NCBI RefSeq assembly: GCF_001704415.2
Contig: NC_030819.1
Coordinates: forward strand, 32,730,575-32,794,574
Length of the DNA: 64,000 nt
Origin: Capra hircus
Lineage: Eukaryota; Chordata; Mammalia; Artiodactyla; Bovidae
Direction: 5' to 3'
Positions 44,623 to 56,548 of this stretch are shown piece by piece. The notes under the pieces are model-generated. The model did not search any database. It was given only the letters and a program-made list of their open reading frames with translations, and had not been told where the DNA came from. A program made the position numbers and the translations under genes. Positions within the stretch are counted from its first letter, which is position 1; the number at the start of each line of letters is the position of its first letter.

Positions 44623-44989
44623 CACTCATAACCACCCATAGGAGTGGCGTAGAGACCCCCCGACGTGCTGTGACTTGGTCTGTTTCCGTCACTGCTGATG
44701 GCCTCTGCTGATATGATATGCTGTCTCCATATAAATTCTGTCTGTGGTTTTTCTGAGATGCCATGCAGCTCTGAGTCTTGCTCACCTTTAAGAACCCCCT
44801 CATAGGGTAGTACAGAACATCTTCCTCTGGCCCTTCTCCCTGATAAGCACCATCTTTGTGGTGTCATGGCCTCTTGGCCAACCTTGACTCTTTTGTTTCC
44901 TCTTTTGAACTCTGTTCTCCTTTGTATGGAGCCACGGAAACCACTGAGGTCTTCTAAGTGTTATGGAGTTTAGGGCTAAAAGGGAAGTG
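44623..44989. other. Unassigned sequence
   Basis: Not recognised. A 'ccatataaatt' TATA-like element at 44728-44738 and T-rich flanks invite comparison with an old LTR, but nothing further supports that. Confidence 0.35.
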
Positions 44990-45197
44990 GAGCTGTTAGT
45001 CACTTAGTTGTATCCAACTCTTTGCGACTCCATGGACTATAGCCCACCAGGCTCTTCTGTCCATGGAATTCTCCAGGAAAGAATAATGGAGTGGGTTGCC
45101 ATTCCCTTATCCAGGGGATCTTCCCGACCCAGGGATTGAACCCTGGTCTCCTGCATTGCAGGCAGATTCTTTACCATCTGAGCCACCAGGGAAGCCC
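44990..45197 (-). mobile_element. Bov-tA SINE
   Basis: A full-length minus-strand copy, head CCAGGGAAGCCC at 45186-45197 (antisense) and tail TTAGTCACTTAGTTG near 45000. Confidence 0.93.
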
Positions 45198-45839
45198 AGG
45201 GAACAGAGCTGGATACACTTTTTTTCACCAGAAACACTACGCATGCTAGCATGGTCTGCACCAGCAAGCTTTGAACCTCCTAGTCTCTCTGGAAGGAGAG
45301 AAGTCACTAGTGTCATGGATGCTCCCTCTATAATTCCAGGGGATGCTGAACTCCTTCACCAGATTCTGTTTCATTTGACCAAAAACCAAGGTGACAGCAC
45401 CAAATATTCTACAGTTCAGTAAGCATCCATCCAGGGAGGAGGTACCAATCTCCTCCTCCATAGACATCCTTATTGTCTACAATTCTATGGGATACTTCCT
45501 ATCACTTGGATAGGAGAACCTGTCCTCTTCTTTCATGGGTGGGAAGGTAAAACCATTCATCACTACCACCAAACTCCCCTAAAAGCCCACCTCCCCAGAG
45601 GCCTCCCCTTTTCGGTTTCCTCTCCCACTCTGGAAGTAAAGAATGGTGATGTCTCAGGTGGTGGTGTTGACTCTGCTGCGTTTAGAAGCACTGGGGCTGG
45701 GAGGGAGGACCAGTCGCTTTCATGTCTGTTTACGATGTGAGTCTTGAGTGCCCCTTGTTTTCATTTGTGGATTTCTGCCTTACTTCCATAGCAACAGAAA
45801 AATTCCATGCATTCAGTACTGCTTTTAATTATTTTGACA

Positions 45840-46005
45840 TTTCTGCAAGGTGTGGAGTCTAAATATTCCACATGAGAAAGTAAAGGGACAACGAGCTTAT
45901 ATAAAAATCACGCAGCTAGGAAACAGTGGACTCCAGATCTGCCTGACTCCAAAGCCCACACTTTTCCTCCATCTCAGTAATACCTTGAGTAAGTGAGTCA
46001 GTACC
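45840..46005 (-). mobile_element. MIR SINE remnant, reverse
   Basis: It has 'acatgagaaagtaaagggacaa', 'aaaatcacgcagctaggaaacagtgg' and 'tgcctgactccaaagcccacactttt', in the order of an antisense MIR. Confidence 0.65.
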
Positions 46006-46164
46006 TCTGGACCCCACTTTCATGTGTGCAGAGCTATGAGGATAACTGGATGTTTCTTGCCAATCCTTCAATCAAAAATAGTTTTCTATTACACAGATGC
46101 ATTTTATTAGATATTTAAAGCTTCACTTTATATCTTCATTTTCCCTTAATTGTTCAATACTCTT

Positions 46165-46300
46165 GAAACAAATATTAATAATAATTAGTGAGGACACTCA
46201 GCATGCACCAGGCACTGTGCTAAGCATGGGGGTTATAACACTGAGAAAACGAAGTCTCTATGCTCATGGAGTTTGTTTGCATTCTGGTGTGTGTGGGACT
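46165..46300 (+). mobile_element. Ancient mammalian repeat, family not assigned
   Basis: The motif series 'caccaggcactgtgctaagcatggggg...ctcatggagttt' is a common old mammalian repeat. I am unsure of its formal class. A weaker relative is at about 62440-62560. Confidence 0.5.
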
Positions 46301-46401
46301 GTGTGTCAGATGATAAGGTAACATATATGCATGTATTTATATATGATTGATAGGTATTTATATATATTGATATATAGCAAATGTAGTATTTACCTAATAC
46401 A

Positions 46402-47537
46402 GTTTCAGTTCAGTTCAGTCACTCAGTTGTGTCCGACTCTTTGTGACCCCATGAGTTGCAGCGTGCCAGGCCTCCCTGTCCATCACCAACTCCCGGAGCT
46501 CACCCAAACTCATGTCCATCGAGTCGGTGATGCCATCCAGCCATCTCGTCCTCTGTCGTCCCCTTCTCCTCCTGCCCCCGATTCCTCCGAGCATTAGAAT
46601 CTTTTCCAATGAGTCAACTTTTGCATGAGGTGGCCAAAGTATAGGAGTTTCAGCTTTAGCATCAGTCCTTCCAATGAACATTCAGGACTGATCTCCTTTA
46701 GAATGGACTGGTTGCATCTCCTTTCAGTCCAAGGGACTCTCAAGAGTCTTCTCCAACACCACAGTTCAAAAGCATCAATTCTTCAGTGCTCAGCTTTCTT
46801 GACAGTCCAACACTCACATCCATACATGACCACTGGAAAAACCATAGCCTTGACTAGATGGACTTTTGTTGGCAAAGTAATGTTGCTGCTTTTGAATATG
46901 CTGTCTAGGTTGGTCATAACTTTCCTTCCAAGGAATAAGTGTTTTTTAATTTCATGGCTGTAATCACCATCTGCAGTGATTTTAGAGCCCCCCCAAATAA
47001 AGTCTGATACTATTTTCACTGTTTCCCCATCTATTTCCCATGAAGTGATGGGACCAGATGCCACGATCTTTATTTTCTGAATGTTGGGCTTTAAGCCAAC
47101 GTTTTTACTGTCCTCTTTCACCTTCATTAAGAGGCTCTTTTTTCTGAAAGAGATGGGAATACCGGACCACCTGACCTGCCTCTTGAGAAACCTAAATGCA
47201 GGTCAGGAAGCAACAGTTAGAACTGGACATGGAACAACAGACTGGTTCCAAATAGGAAAAGGAGTACGTCAAGGCTGTATATTGTCACCCTGCTTATTTA
47301 ACTTATATACAGAGTACATCATGAGAAACGCTGGGCTGGAAGACACACAAGCTGGAATCAAGATTGCCAGGAGAAATATCAATAATTTCAGATATGCAGA
47401 TGACATCACCCTTATGGCAGAAACTGAAGAGGAACTAAAAAGCCTCTTGATGAAAGTGAAAGAGGAGAGCGAAAAAGTTGGCTTAAAGCTCAACATTCAG
47501 CAAACTAAGATCATGGCATCTGGTCCCATCATTTCAT
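46402..47537 (-). mobile_element. BovB with 5' inversion (twin-priming product)
   Basis: Minus-strand BovB runs from its 3' end (46402, TTTCAGTTCAGTTCAG) to about 47140 in the KSLLMKVKE region. At 47142 the sequence flips to plus-strand BovB beginning LKEMGIPDHL and running to GPIIS at 47537, where BovB stops. About 97 bp (47438-47537) are present in both arms. The inverted segment lies at the 5' side and its own 5' end is joined to the 3' arm, the arrangement produced when the second target strand primes internally on the RNA. The inverted arm keeps RQGC and YADD (47393-47404). Confidence 0.9.
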
Positions 47538-47572
47538 ACATATAAAATATATTTTACATGTATATATTTATA
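47538..47572. other. AT-rich 35-bp island between two BovB copies
   Basis: Sequence made of TATA and ATAT units separates the inverted BovB from the next BovB. It is presumably the original host target. Confidence 0.5.
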
Positions 47573-49446
47573 GGAGGCCTTAAAATAGCTGTGAAAAGAA
47601 GAGAGGCGAAAAGCAAAGGAGAAAAGAAAAGATATAAGCATCTGAAAGCAGAGTTCCAAAGAATATCAAGGAGAGATAAGAAAGCCTTCCTCAGCGATCA
47701 ATGCAAAGAAATAGAGGAAAACAACAGAACAGAATGGGAAAGACGAGAGATCTCTTCAAGAAAATTAGAGATACGAAGGGAACATTTCATGCAAAGATGG
47801 GCTCGATAAAGGACAGAAATGGTGTGGACCTAACAGAAGCAGAGATATTAAGACGTGACAAGAATACACAGAACTGTACAAAAAAGATCTTCACGACCCA
47901 GATAATCAGGATGGTGTGATCACTCACCTAGAGCCAGACATCCTAGAATGTGAAGTCAATTGAGCCTTAGGAAGCATCACTAGGAATATAGCTAGTGGAG
48001 GTGATGGAATTCCAGTTGAGCTCTTTCAAATCCTGAAAGATGATGCTGTGAAAGTGCTGCACTCAATATACCAGCAAATTTGGAAAACTCAGCAGTGGCC
48101 ACAGGACTGGAAAAGGTCAGTTTTCATTCCAAGCCCAAAGAAAGGTAATGTGAAAGAATGCTCAAAGTACCGCCCAATTACACTCATCTCACATGCTAGT
48201 AAAGTAATGCTCAAAATTCTCCAAGCCAGCCTTCAGCAATACGTGAACTGCAAACTTCCAGATGTTCAACCTGTGTTTAGAAAAGGCAGAGGAACCAGGG
48301 ATCAAATTACCAACATCCGCTGGATCATGGAAAAAGCAAGAGAGTTCCAGAAAAACATCTATTTCTGCTTTATTGACTATACCAAAGCCTTTGACTGTGT
48401 GGCTCACAAGAAACTGTGGAAAATTCTGAAAGAGATGGGAATGCCAGACCACCTGACCTGCCTCTTAAGAAATCTGTATGCAGGTTGGGAAGCAACAGTT
48501 GGAACTGAACATGGAACAACAGACTGGTTCCAAATAGGAAAAGGAGTACATCAAGGCTGTATATTGTCACCCTGGTTATTTAACTTCTGTGCAGAGTACA
48601 TCATGAGAAATGCTGGGCTGGAAGACACACAAGCTGGAATCAAGATTGCCAGGAGAAATATCAATAACCTCAGATATGCAAATGGCACCACCTTTATGAC
48701 AGAAAGTGAAGAGGAGCTAAAAAGCCTCTTGATGAAAGAGGAGAGTGAAAGAGTTGGTTTAAAGCTCAACATTCAGAAAATGAAGATCATGGCATGCGGT
48801 CCCATCACTTCATGGGAAATAGATGGGGAAACAGTGGAAACAATGTCAGACTTATTTTGGGGGGCTCCAAAATCACTGCAGATGGTGACTGCAGCCATGA
48901 GATTAAAAAATGCTTACTCCTTGGAAGGAAAGTTATGACCAACCTAGATAGCATATTGAAAAGCAGAGACATTACTTTGCCAACAAAGGTCCGTCTATTC
49001 AAGGCTATGGTTTTTCCAGTGGTCATGTATGGATGTGTGAGTTGGACTGTGAAGAAAGCTGAGCGCCGAAGAATTGATGCTTTTGAATTGTGGTGTTGGA
49101 GAAGACTCTTGAGGATTCCTTGGGCTACAAGGAGATTCAACCAGTCTGTTATGAAGCAGATCAGTCCTGGGTGTTCATTGGAAGGACTGATGCTAAAGCT
49201 GAAACTCCTATACTTTGGACCCTTCATGCGAACTGTTTACTCATTGGAAAAGACCCTGATGGTGGGAGGGATTGGAGCAGAAGGAGAAGGGGATGACAGA
49301 GGATGAGATGGCTGGATGGCATCACTGATTCAATGGGCATGAGTTTGGGTTAACTCCAGGAGTTGGTGATGGACAGGGAGGCCTGGCATGCTGCAATTCA
49401 TGTGGTCGCTAAGAGTCGGACATGGCTGAGCAACAGAACTGACTGA
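47573..49446 (+). mobile_element. BovB LINE, 5'-truncated, broken
   Basis: It starts in the linker (GGAGGCCTTAAAATAGCTG) and ends with a worn terminus (GACATGGCTGAGCAACAGAAC). Open pieces are 47558-47809, 47701-47919, 48048-48938 and 48794-49306. Confidence 0.94.
48048..49306 (+). pseudogene. BovB reverse transcriptase and C-terminal part, broken
   Basis: 48048-48938 (296 codons) spans most of the reverse transcriptase: FIDYTKAFD (motif A), HQGC (motif B) and YANG at 48675-48686 in place of YADD, so both catalytic aspartates are gone. After a frameshift near 48850 (one base lost in a T run) the C-terminal region continues at 48794-49306 with VMYGCVSW and WCWRRLLR. The linker upstream is split by a further shift. 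Confidence 0.88.
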
Positions 49447-50084
49447 TGGGTGTATTATGGAAAAATTAAAGTAATTACTGAAAGGTGGGTTCTTTTATAT
49501 TTTGAGTGATCAAGAAAAGTCTTTCTGATTAAGTGATATTAGAGCAGTGATGTGAATTAAGTGTGGTCATGAAATGCCATGCAGGTATCTGAAGGAAGAG
49601 CATTCAATATTTCATGCAAATGCCTCTGGTAAGAATGTTCGGCATATTCCAGAATCAGCAAGAAAATCATGTTGCTCAAGGGAAGCAACCAGAGCAGAAA
49701 GAGGACATGAAATCAGAAAGTCCATATAGGGTATTGTGGCCCTAGTAATGACTTTAGATTTTATTCTGGGTTAAGATAAGACACCATATAATAAAATACA
49801 ACAAGATTGACTGACATTTTTATAGTCGTCATCCTGCGTTGAGACAAGACTCTAGGGGATGCAGGTTCAGAAGTGGGGAGACCTGCCCCCACTTGGCCAA
49901 GAGGTGATGGATGTTTGGGTTCTAGATACATTTTGAAAGTAGAGCTGATGGAATTAGCTGATGAGTCAAATATGTAGTATTAGAGAAGGCCATAATAAGC
50001 AAGTGTAACTAAATGGATTTTGACCTACATTTATCTAGACCTATTTCTTAGATACTGCGATATAATAAGTATGAAAAAAGTATT
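49447..50084. other. Unassigned sequence
   Basis: About 0.6 kb without recognisable gene or repeat. Confidence 0.5.
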
Positions 50085-50282
50085 AGTTCCTCAGTTGTTT
50101 CTGATTCTTTGAGACCCCATGGGCTGTAGCCCACCAGTATCCTCTGTCCATTGGATTTCCCAAGCAAGAATACTGGAATAGGTAGCCGTTTCCTTCTCCA
50201 GGAGATCTTCCTGAGCCAGCAATCGAACCCAGGTCTCTGGCATTGAAGGTAGATTCTTTACCATCTAAGCTACAATGGAGGC
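50085..50282 (-). mobile_element. Bov-tA SINE, diverged
   Basis: A minus-strand copy with many substitutions (head CATTGTAGCTTAGATGG, antisense) and the tail near 50090. Older than most SINEs here. Confidence 0.88.
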
Positions 50283-50510
50283 ACAAAATAGGAAATATAT
50301 ATTTGGTGTAAGTCCCCAGTTCATGGCACAGAGCTCCTAAAGCCCTTGTTATTTTGGGGGTGAATTTTTGAGACTCTTAGAATCTCCAGAGTGGTATCTT
50401 TTTGTATGCTAATAAGATGACTGGTGGCTATAGATCCCTAGTGAGCCTCACAGTGAGGGCTGGATTTGCCAGAGGAGTCACCCTGTGATTAGAGGATTGG
50501 AATGATCTGC

Positions 50511-51387
50511 ACACTCTGCTTATTTAACTTATATGCAGAGTACATCACGCAAAACACCAGGCTGGATGAATCACAAGCTGGAATCAAGATTGCAGGGAGA
50601 AATATCAACAACCTCAGATGTGTAGATGATACTACTCTAATGGCAGAAAATGAAGAGGAACTAAACAGCCTTGATGAGGATGAAATAGGAGAGTGAAAAA
50701 GCTGACTTAATTCAACATTCAAAAAACTTAAGATCATGGCATCTGGTCACATCACTTCATGGCAAATAGATGGGAAAAAAGTGGAAACAGAGACAAATTT
50801 AATTTTCTTGGGCTCCAAAATCACTGTGAATGGTGACTGCAGCCACAGAATTAAAAGATGCTTGCTACTTGGAAGAAAAACTATAACAAACCTAGACAGT
50901 GTATTAAAAAGCAGAGACATCATTTTGCCGACAAAGGTCTATATAGTCAAATCTTTATTTTTTTCAGTAGACATGTACAGATGTAAGAGTTGGACCATGA
51001 AGAAGGCTGAGTGCTAAAGAATTTATGCTTTCAAACTGTGGTATTGGAGAAGACTCTTGAGAGTCCCTTGAACTGCAAGGAGATCAAACCAGTCAACCCT
51101 AAAAGAAATCAACCCTGAATATTCATTGGAAGGACTGATATTAAATTGGAAGCCCCAGTACTATGGCCACCTGAATCAAAGAGCCAACTCCAAGGGAAAG
51201 ACTCGATGCTGAGAAAGACTGAAGGCAGGAGGAGGAGGGAGTGACAGAGGATGAAATGGTTGGATGGCATCACTGACTCAATGGACATGAGTTTGAGCAA
51301 ACTCAGGGTGTTGGAGACGCACAGGAGAACCTGGCACGCCGTAGTCCATGGGGTCGCAAGGAGTCAGACACAACTTGGCAACTGAAT
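50511..51387 (+). mobile_element. BovB 3' part, old copy
   Basis: It begins in the reverse transcriptase (CLFNLYAEY) and reaches the 3' terminus (GACACAACTTGGCAACTGAATGAC). The active-site box reads CVDD (50619-50630), with both aspartates retained. Frames 50502-50696 and 50736-51017 are the surviving coding pieces. Higher divergence from the 42-kb copy marks it as one of the oldest BovB insertions in the window. Confidence 0.92.
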
Positions 51388-51474
51388 GACCACAGCATGA
51401 ACTGCACTATCCCCTGACTTCTAGGGAGGGGAGAGGGGCTGGAGATTGAGTTTATCACCAGTGGAAAATGAGTT

Positions 51475-51569
51475 CAGTTCAGTTCAGTTCAGTCGCTCAG
51501 TCGTGTCTGACTCTTTGAGACCCCATGAATCGCAGCACGCCAGGCCTCCCTGTCCATCACCAACTCCCA
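51475..51569 (-). mobile_element. BovB 3' end, 95-bp insertion with 11-bp duplication
   Basis: Only the last 95 bp of BovB are present, with four GTTCA repeats at the 3' end (left side). gaaaatgagtt is found at 51464-51474 and 51570-51580, identical on both sides. Confidence 0.94.
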
Positions 51570-51580
51570 GAAAATGAGTT

Positions 51581-51880
51581 AACCACTCAAAATTATATAA
51601 TGAAATCACCATTAAAACCCTAAATTATCTTGGTACCAATAGCCTCACACACCTCGAGGCTATGAAGATAGCAGCTCCTGAGCTCAGAACTCTTCCAGAC
51701 CTTACCCTGTGTTCCACTTCATCTGCCTCCTCATTTGCATTTTTTATCATATCCTTTGTAGAAAACAGAAACCCATAAATGTAGGTAAAGTTTTCCCCTG
51801 AGTTCTGTCTCTTTAAGCAAATGATAAAAACTGAGGAAAGGGCTGTGGGAATCTCTGATTTATAGCTAAGCTGCCCAGAA
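51581..51880. other. Unassigned sequence
   Basis: 300 bases without a recognised feature. Confidence 0.5.
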
Positions 51881-52093
51881 ACTCCCAGGTAGCACTGGTG
51901 GTAAAGAATGTGCTTGCCAGGGCAGGAGATGTAAGAGACTCAGATTTAGTCCCTGAGTCAGGAAGATCCACGGGAGAAGGAAACGTCAAACGACTCCAGT
52001 ATTTTTGCCTGGAGAATCCCGCAGACAGAGAAGCCTGGCAGGCTACAGTCCATAGGGTTGCAAAGAGCCGGATATGGCTGAAACAGCTTAGCA
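51881..52093 (+). mobile_element. Bov-tA SINE
   Basis: Plus-strand copy with a worn head (AAACTCCCAGGTAGCACTGG), body and CTGAAACAGCTTAGCACAC tail. Confidence 0.88.
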
Positions 52094-54670
52094 CACACGC
52101 AGGCCAGAAATGTAGGTAACCTGGGGACTTATGATTAGCATCTGAAGCCGAGGGGTAGTCTTAGGGAACTGAGCCCTCAACTTGTGGAATCTGTGCTGAC
52201 TTCAGATAGTTAGGGTCAGAATGGAATTAAACTGCAGGACATCACGTGGTGTCTGCAGAGAACAGTAGAATTGCTGGGTGTGGAAAACCCACACATTGGC
52301 CGTCAGTAGGGTTGTGAGTAGAGGTGTTTTCCTTTAAGCATTTAAATTTTTCTTGATACCTATCATGCTGGATTTAGAACCTGTTTGGCTGACCTTCTTC
52401 ACCACCTTGAAGCCTGATCAGTGTTCCATCTGCATTTCTGCAGCCTAGAGTTACTAGTCATGTAGAGGGAGGAGGCGGGGATGGGGAGAATTCAGCTGGG
52501 TGTGTGTGTATCTTTCATTGACAGTCACAAGCTCTGCTCTCTCCTTTGGGATTTTCTTAAATGTTCTGTATCATTTCACTTAATTGGGAAGGGATTTTTA
52601 GTTCTGAAAGGGTATCCACTGGGGCTTTGAATTTTTTCCAAAATTCATCAAGAAGTCCTGGATAATCTCAAGCCTCTCCAGGGATTTTGGGATCCATTGC
52701 TATTGGCTCTGCTAACATGACCATTCCTCTACAGAATTAGTCCTTGACTCTTTTTGGAATAACTTTCTCATCCACCCAGCTCGGCCTGCTTCCTGCTCTG
52801 TGGGCACAGATCTTAACAAGAATGCTGAGAATTTTGTAGATTCATCTTTTCTACCCAATACGACGACTAGAATGTGGGGTAAAGTTAGGAGCCACTGTAC
52901 TCCATATCCACGTGAGACATTGAGGTTTTTGCCTCAAACATCACATTCTGAACTTGTTTGATTTGGTTGAATGTTATTTGTTTATTACTATGTTTGATTC
53001 CTTTTGTTAATTGCTAGGGAGAGAGATTCTGAGCTCCAGTTCTATTCTTTCATTTTAAACTGAAATATATAATATTTTAAGATTATTCTATCTTTATGGC
53101 ACAAGCAATACATGTTTACAAACACAAATACACCCCTATATATAAGAAAAATAAAAGAAAGAAACTGTAACTCTATCATGAAGTGACAATTACTAATATT
53201 GAGATAGTATTTTTCTATAGTATAGTGAGAACTTTTACTACACATGTTTATATTGTCATAAAATTTCATATATATGTATATTATTTTACCACATTAATAT
53301 ATAGTTTTTGTTACCTTTTTCTTCTGTTAAACACTTTAAAAACTGATTTAATTTTTTAATAATAATAAAATATTATCTTAAATAAATTTATATTTATAAA
53401 GTATTCTAAATGAGCCAAGGATATTCCATTTTAATAATCTATATGATTCTTTTGATTAGTATTTCACTGGTAGGTACTTAGATTATTTCCAATGAGTCTT
53501 ATTCTAAACAATCTTTAGATATACTTGCTTTTACATCATATTTTATAGTATTGCTCTTATTTTCTTCAAACAAAGTCCAACAAAAATAAGCTCAAAGGAT
53601 TATTTGAGAAGGAATCCATACTCTGACTGAAGTTTCAAATAGATTATGTTTCTCCAATGTCAGTGGACCTAGCTGATTTGACCCACTCCTAGAATAACTA
53701 TCTTGGATTTCTCTAAGAACTAACTTTTGGAGCTAAAAAGCACTACACGAGACTATGTAGTTAAAGCATTTAATAAACTTCCAAATGGCTATATATCAAT
53801 TGCTTTGTATCTCAGGCCTCAGGACCAAGATCCTGAATTTTAAAAATATTACTGCACAGCTGGTGTTGATGCATATGTTTTGTTGAACCAGGAGACATCC
53901 AGCTTTCAGTCTTATGATTAGTTACTTACAATGGTTTTAAAAGTTCTAAGACTGCATTTAAGGGACAAAAAAAAAATGCCATGTCATACCAAGACTATTA
54001 GCCCAACGGGCATCACGCTATGCAATAGCAGCCCCTTGAGAATTAGCAAACTCATGACTTGTTTCTTGCTTTGTCCCAACCAGCAGAGCACTTCTCTTTC
54101 TCCCCAGCACTGTCAGCTGCAGGGAGTGGGGAGGAAAAGGAGAAAAGAGGAACTCACAAATGTGTCCTAACATAGCCATCTGCGAGGTCATCCCACAAAC
54201 AATAACGTCTGCCGTGACATGGGGAAGGCAGTTCTGAAGGGAAGCCGGAGGAGAAAAGGAGGGTAGCTGTTGCTCAACCTTGACTTTCTGTGGCTACTAG
54301 TCCTGGTTCACCCTCCATCAAGCATCAACAATGTGACAAGCCTCTATGGGTCAAGACACAGTCATTCTGACTCTACTCCAGGAATCTGAGAATTCCTAGT
54401 CTCAGGGCGCACGATTGCCCTCACTCCCACTTGGAGTAAGTCACACTGGTAGTAGTTTTAGAGTCACTTATAGATCAGATGTCTCACAGGACGAAACAGC
54501 TCATGCACTTTACCTTCTGGGAGAGGAACTTCAGTTCCCAAACCACAGAGGTTCTAACGGGAAATCCCGAATCTCTATATCTCAAGGAAAGCATCCACTT
54601 CTTACCTCAAATGAAAGGTTTTTTTTTCTATGTTGGAATTTAATTTTTCTCACTCAGTATTATTTTGACA
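52094..54670. other. Unassigned block of about 2.6 kb
   Basis: No ruminant SINE or BovB. About 53040-53560 is very AT-rich and may be an old L1 3' UTR ('tacttagattatttccaatgag', 'ctaaacaatctttagatatact'). 53931-54831 contains short frames without recognised domains. Confidence 0.45.
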
Positions 54671-54869
54671 GGGGCTTTCCAGGTGACTCAGTGGTAAAGA
54701 ATCCGTCTGCAATGCAGAAAACTCAAGAGACTCAGGTTCCATCCCTGGTTTGGGAAGATCCCCCTGTAGAAGGAAATGGCAACCCACTTCAGTATTCTTG
54801 CCTGGAAATTTCCATAGACAGAGGAGACTGATGGGTTATAGTCCATGGGGTCACAAAGAGTCAGACATG
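54671..54869 (+). mobile_element. Bov-tA SINE
   Basis: Full-length plus-strand copy: GGGGCTTTCCAGGTGACTC head, standard body, ending at AAGAGTCAGACATG with a short tail. Confidence 0.92.
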
Positions 54870-55709
54870 TTTACTAATTCTATCTACATGTTTTCTAATT
54901 CTAAAATTAGAACATCATGCAGGCCTGTCTCATAAAGGCTCCTGAGTAACTTCTTCAGTCAAGTCACAAGACGGGCAGATGCATCAGCCCTTCCCCTGAG
55001 AATGTCATATGCTCTGATGCATCTTTGCCCATCATCTCAAACAAAGCCATGTTTGTTGGACGAACAAACCAGTGAAACAGGACGGAGAGACATGAACAGT
55101 CAGAATAAGTCTGCTTCCAAGAACAGAAAGTAGTGATTACTCCAGCATGCCCAACTTTTCCCACCTATGAGCCTCCTCTGTTACCCAGAACACTTTGCTT
55201 CAGCTCTAGCTATTATGGGAAGATGGAGTAGGTTTTGTTCGATCAATCGATGAATTTATATGTTATTGAGTCCGGCCAGCCCTGTGTTGAATCACCAAGA
55301 AAAGTCACAGATGCACCAATACACACCTTCACATACAGAACACATCTCTCTGTTACCATCAAGTCATCTGAAAAATGTTAAACCTTTTTGGAGGGTCGTG
55401 TTTAATGTTTGGGATGCTTTTGCTTGAAACTGGGGCTGCACAACAAAGGCAATTTTTGCTTCGGAGTATCCTGAGATAAACTCAAAAAAGGTAGGCGATC
55501 TCATTTAATAGATCTAAAATTAAGACACAATGGGAATCCCATCAGATCATGGAGTAGGAGACACTAGCCATGCACGTAGACGTGTGGTAGACAGGAAGTG
55601 AGCAGTTGTTTGATGAGAGGCCCACAGTGGAAGACAGTTTGGGCAGATACACTAAGAGAGAGGCACTGACTTACATCCGGCTGCTTCGTGCACGCGCTAC
55701 TGTTCACTT
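54870..55709. other. Unassigned sequence
   Basis: About 0.8 kb, no feature recognised. Confidence 0.5.
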
Positions 55710-55833
55710 CGGTTCAGTTCAGTCGCTCAGTCGTGTCCGACTCTTTGCGACCCCATGAATCGCAGCACGCCAGGCCTTCCTGTCCATCACCACCTCCCGG
55801 AGTCTACTCAAACTCATTCCATCTAGTCGGTGA
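55710..55833 (-). mobile_element. BovB 3' end, about 124 bp
   Basis: The antisense BovB terminus (GGTTCAGTTCAGTCGCTCAG) runs to CTAGTCGGTGATG and stops. Little divergence from the consensus-like copies. Flanks gcgctactgtt and gcactattgtt are similar and may be an eroded duplication. Confidence 0.92.
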
Positions 55834-56334
55834 TGCACTATTGTTAGAGTTCCTCATTGTGAGAAACAGCAGGGTTGTATAACCTGCAGTAGCAGACACA
55901 AGAAATGCTTTATGGATCTTATTCCAGATTAGTTCATTTCTTGCAGCCTGACATAGTTGACCAGGTGGTTGAACAGTCTTGTGTGGTGGCAGGCTGACAA
56001 AGACTCTGCCAGCTTCAACACGTGATTCCCATGTCTGAGTCTCAGATCACCTTCATTTTAACTGAACTGACCGGAAGTATGGAGGAGCATGTATAGGAAG
56101 TTTTTAGTGAATCGGGTCTGAGAAACACACACCACTACACTCACATTCTATACGTCAACCCTCAGTTGCAAAATAAAGTCAAATTGGCAAATAAATTCAA
56201 ACTGGGGCCACAGAATGAAAAAGAGAACTCATGTTTTGGTGAGCAACTTGCGGGCTTTGACTTTAGGTTCTAATTATATAAGGTTGGATAAATATTCTCC
56301 CACTCTGGACTAATAGAGGAGAGATGGCAATAGA
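55834..56334. other. Unassigned sequence
   Basis: No recognised feature. Confidence 0.5.
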
Positions 56335-56540
56335 TAACTTTATTTAGGATTCATAATGTGCTAGATGCTGTTCTGTGAGCTAAACATGTATAGTTTAATT
56401 CAGTTCTCATAAACCTTTGAGGTATGTCATTCATTATTCCCACATCCACGTAGATGAGCAACAAATGCTCAGAAAAATTAAGCAAACATCTGTGGTTGCA
56501 TAGCTAGCAAGTGGCAGAGCCAAGAGTCCAGTTAGACTTA
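56335..56540 (-). mobile_element. MIR SINE, reverse
   Basis: A fairly complete antisense MIR: 'gtgctagatgctgttctgtgagc', 'cataaacctttgaggtatg', 'attattcccacatccacgtagatgagc', 'ggttgcatagctagcaagtggcagagcc'. The BovB behind it inserted at its end. Confidence 0.75.
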
Positions 56541-56548
56541 GTCTGTAT

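Larger units (their letters stand above)
45198..46401. other. Unassigned sequence with two ancient repeat traces
   Basis: No gene recognised. A reverse MIR lies at about 45840-46005, and a widespread ancient repeat with 'gcaccaggcactgtgctaagcatggg' lies at about 46165-46300. Confidence 0.5.

Noticed and set aside
44723..44738. TATA-like element as a host promoter or LTR promoter
   Set aside because: A lone TATA-like string in AT-containing DNA with no CpG island, paired LTR or downstream gene.
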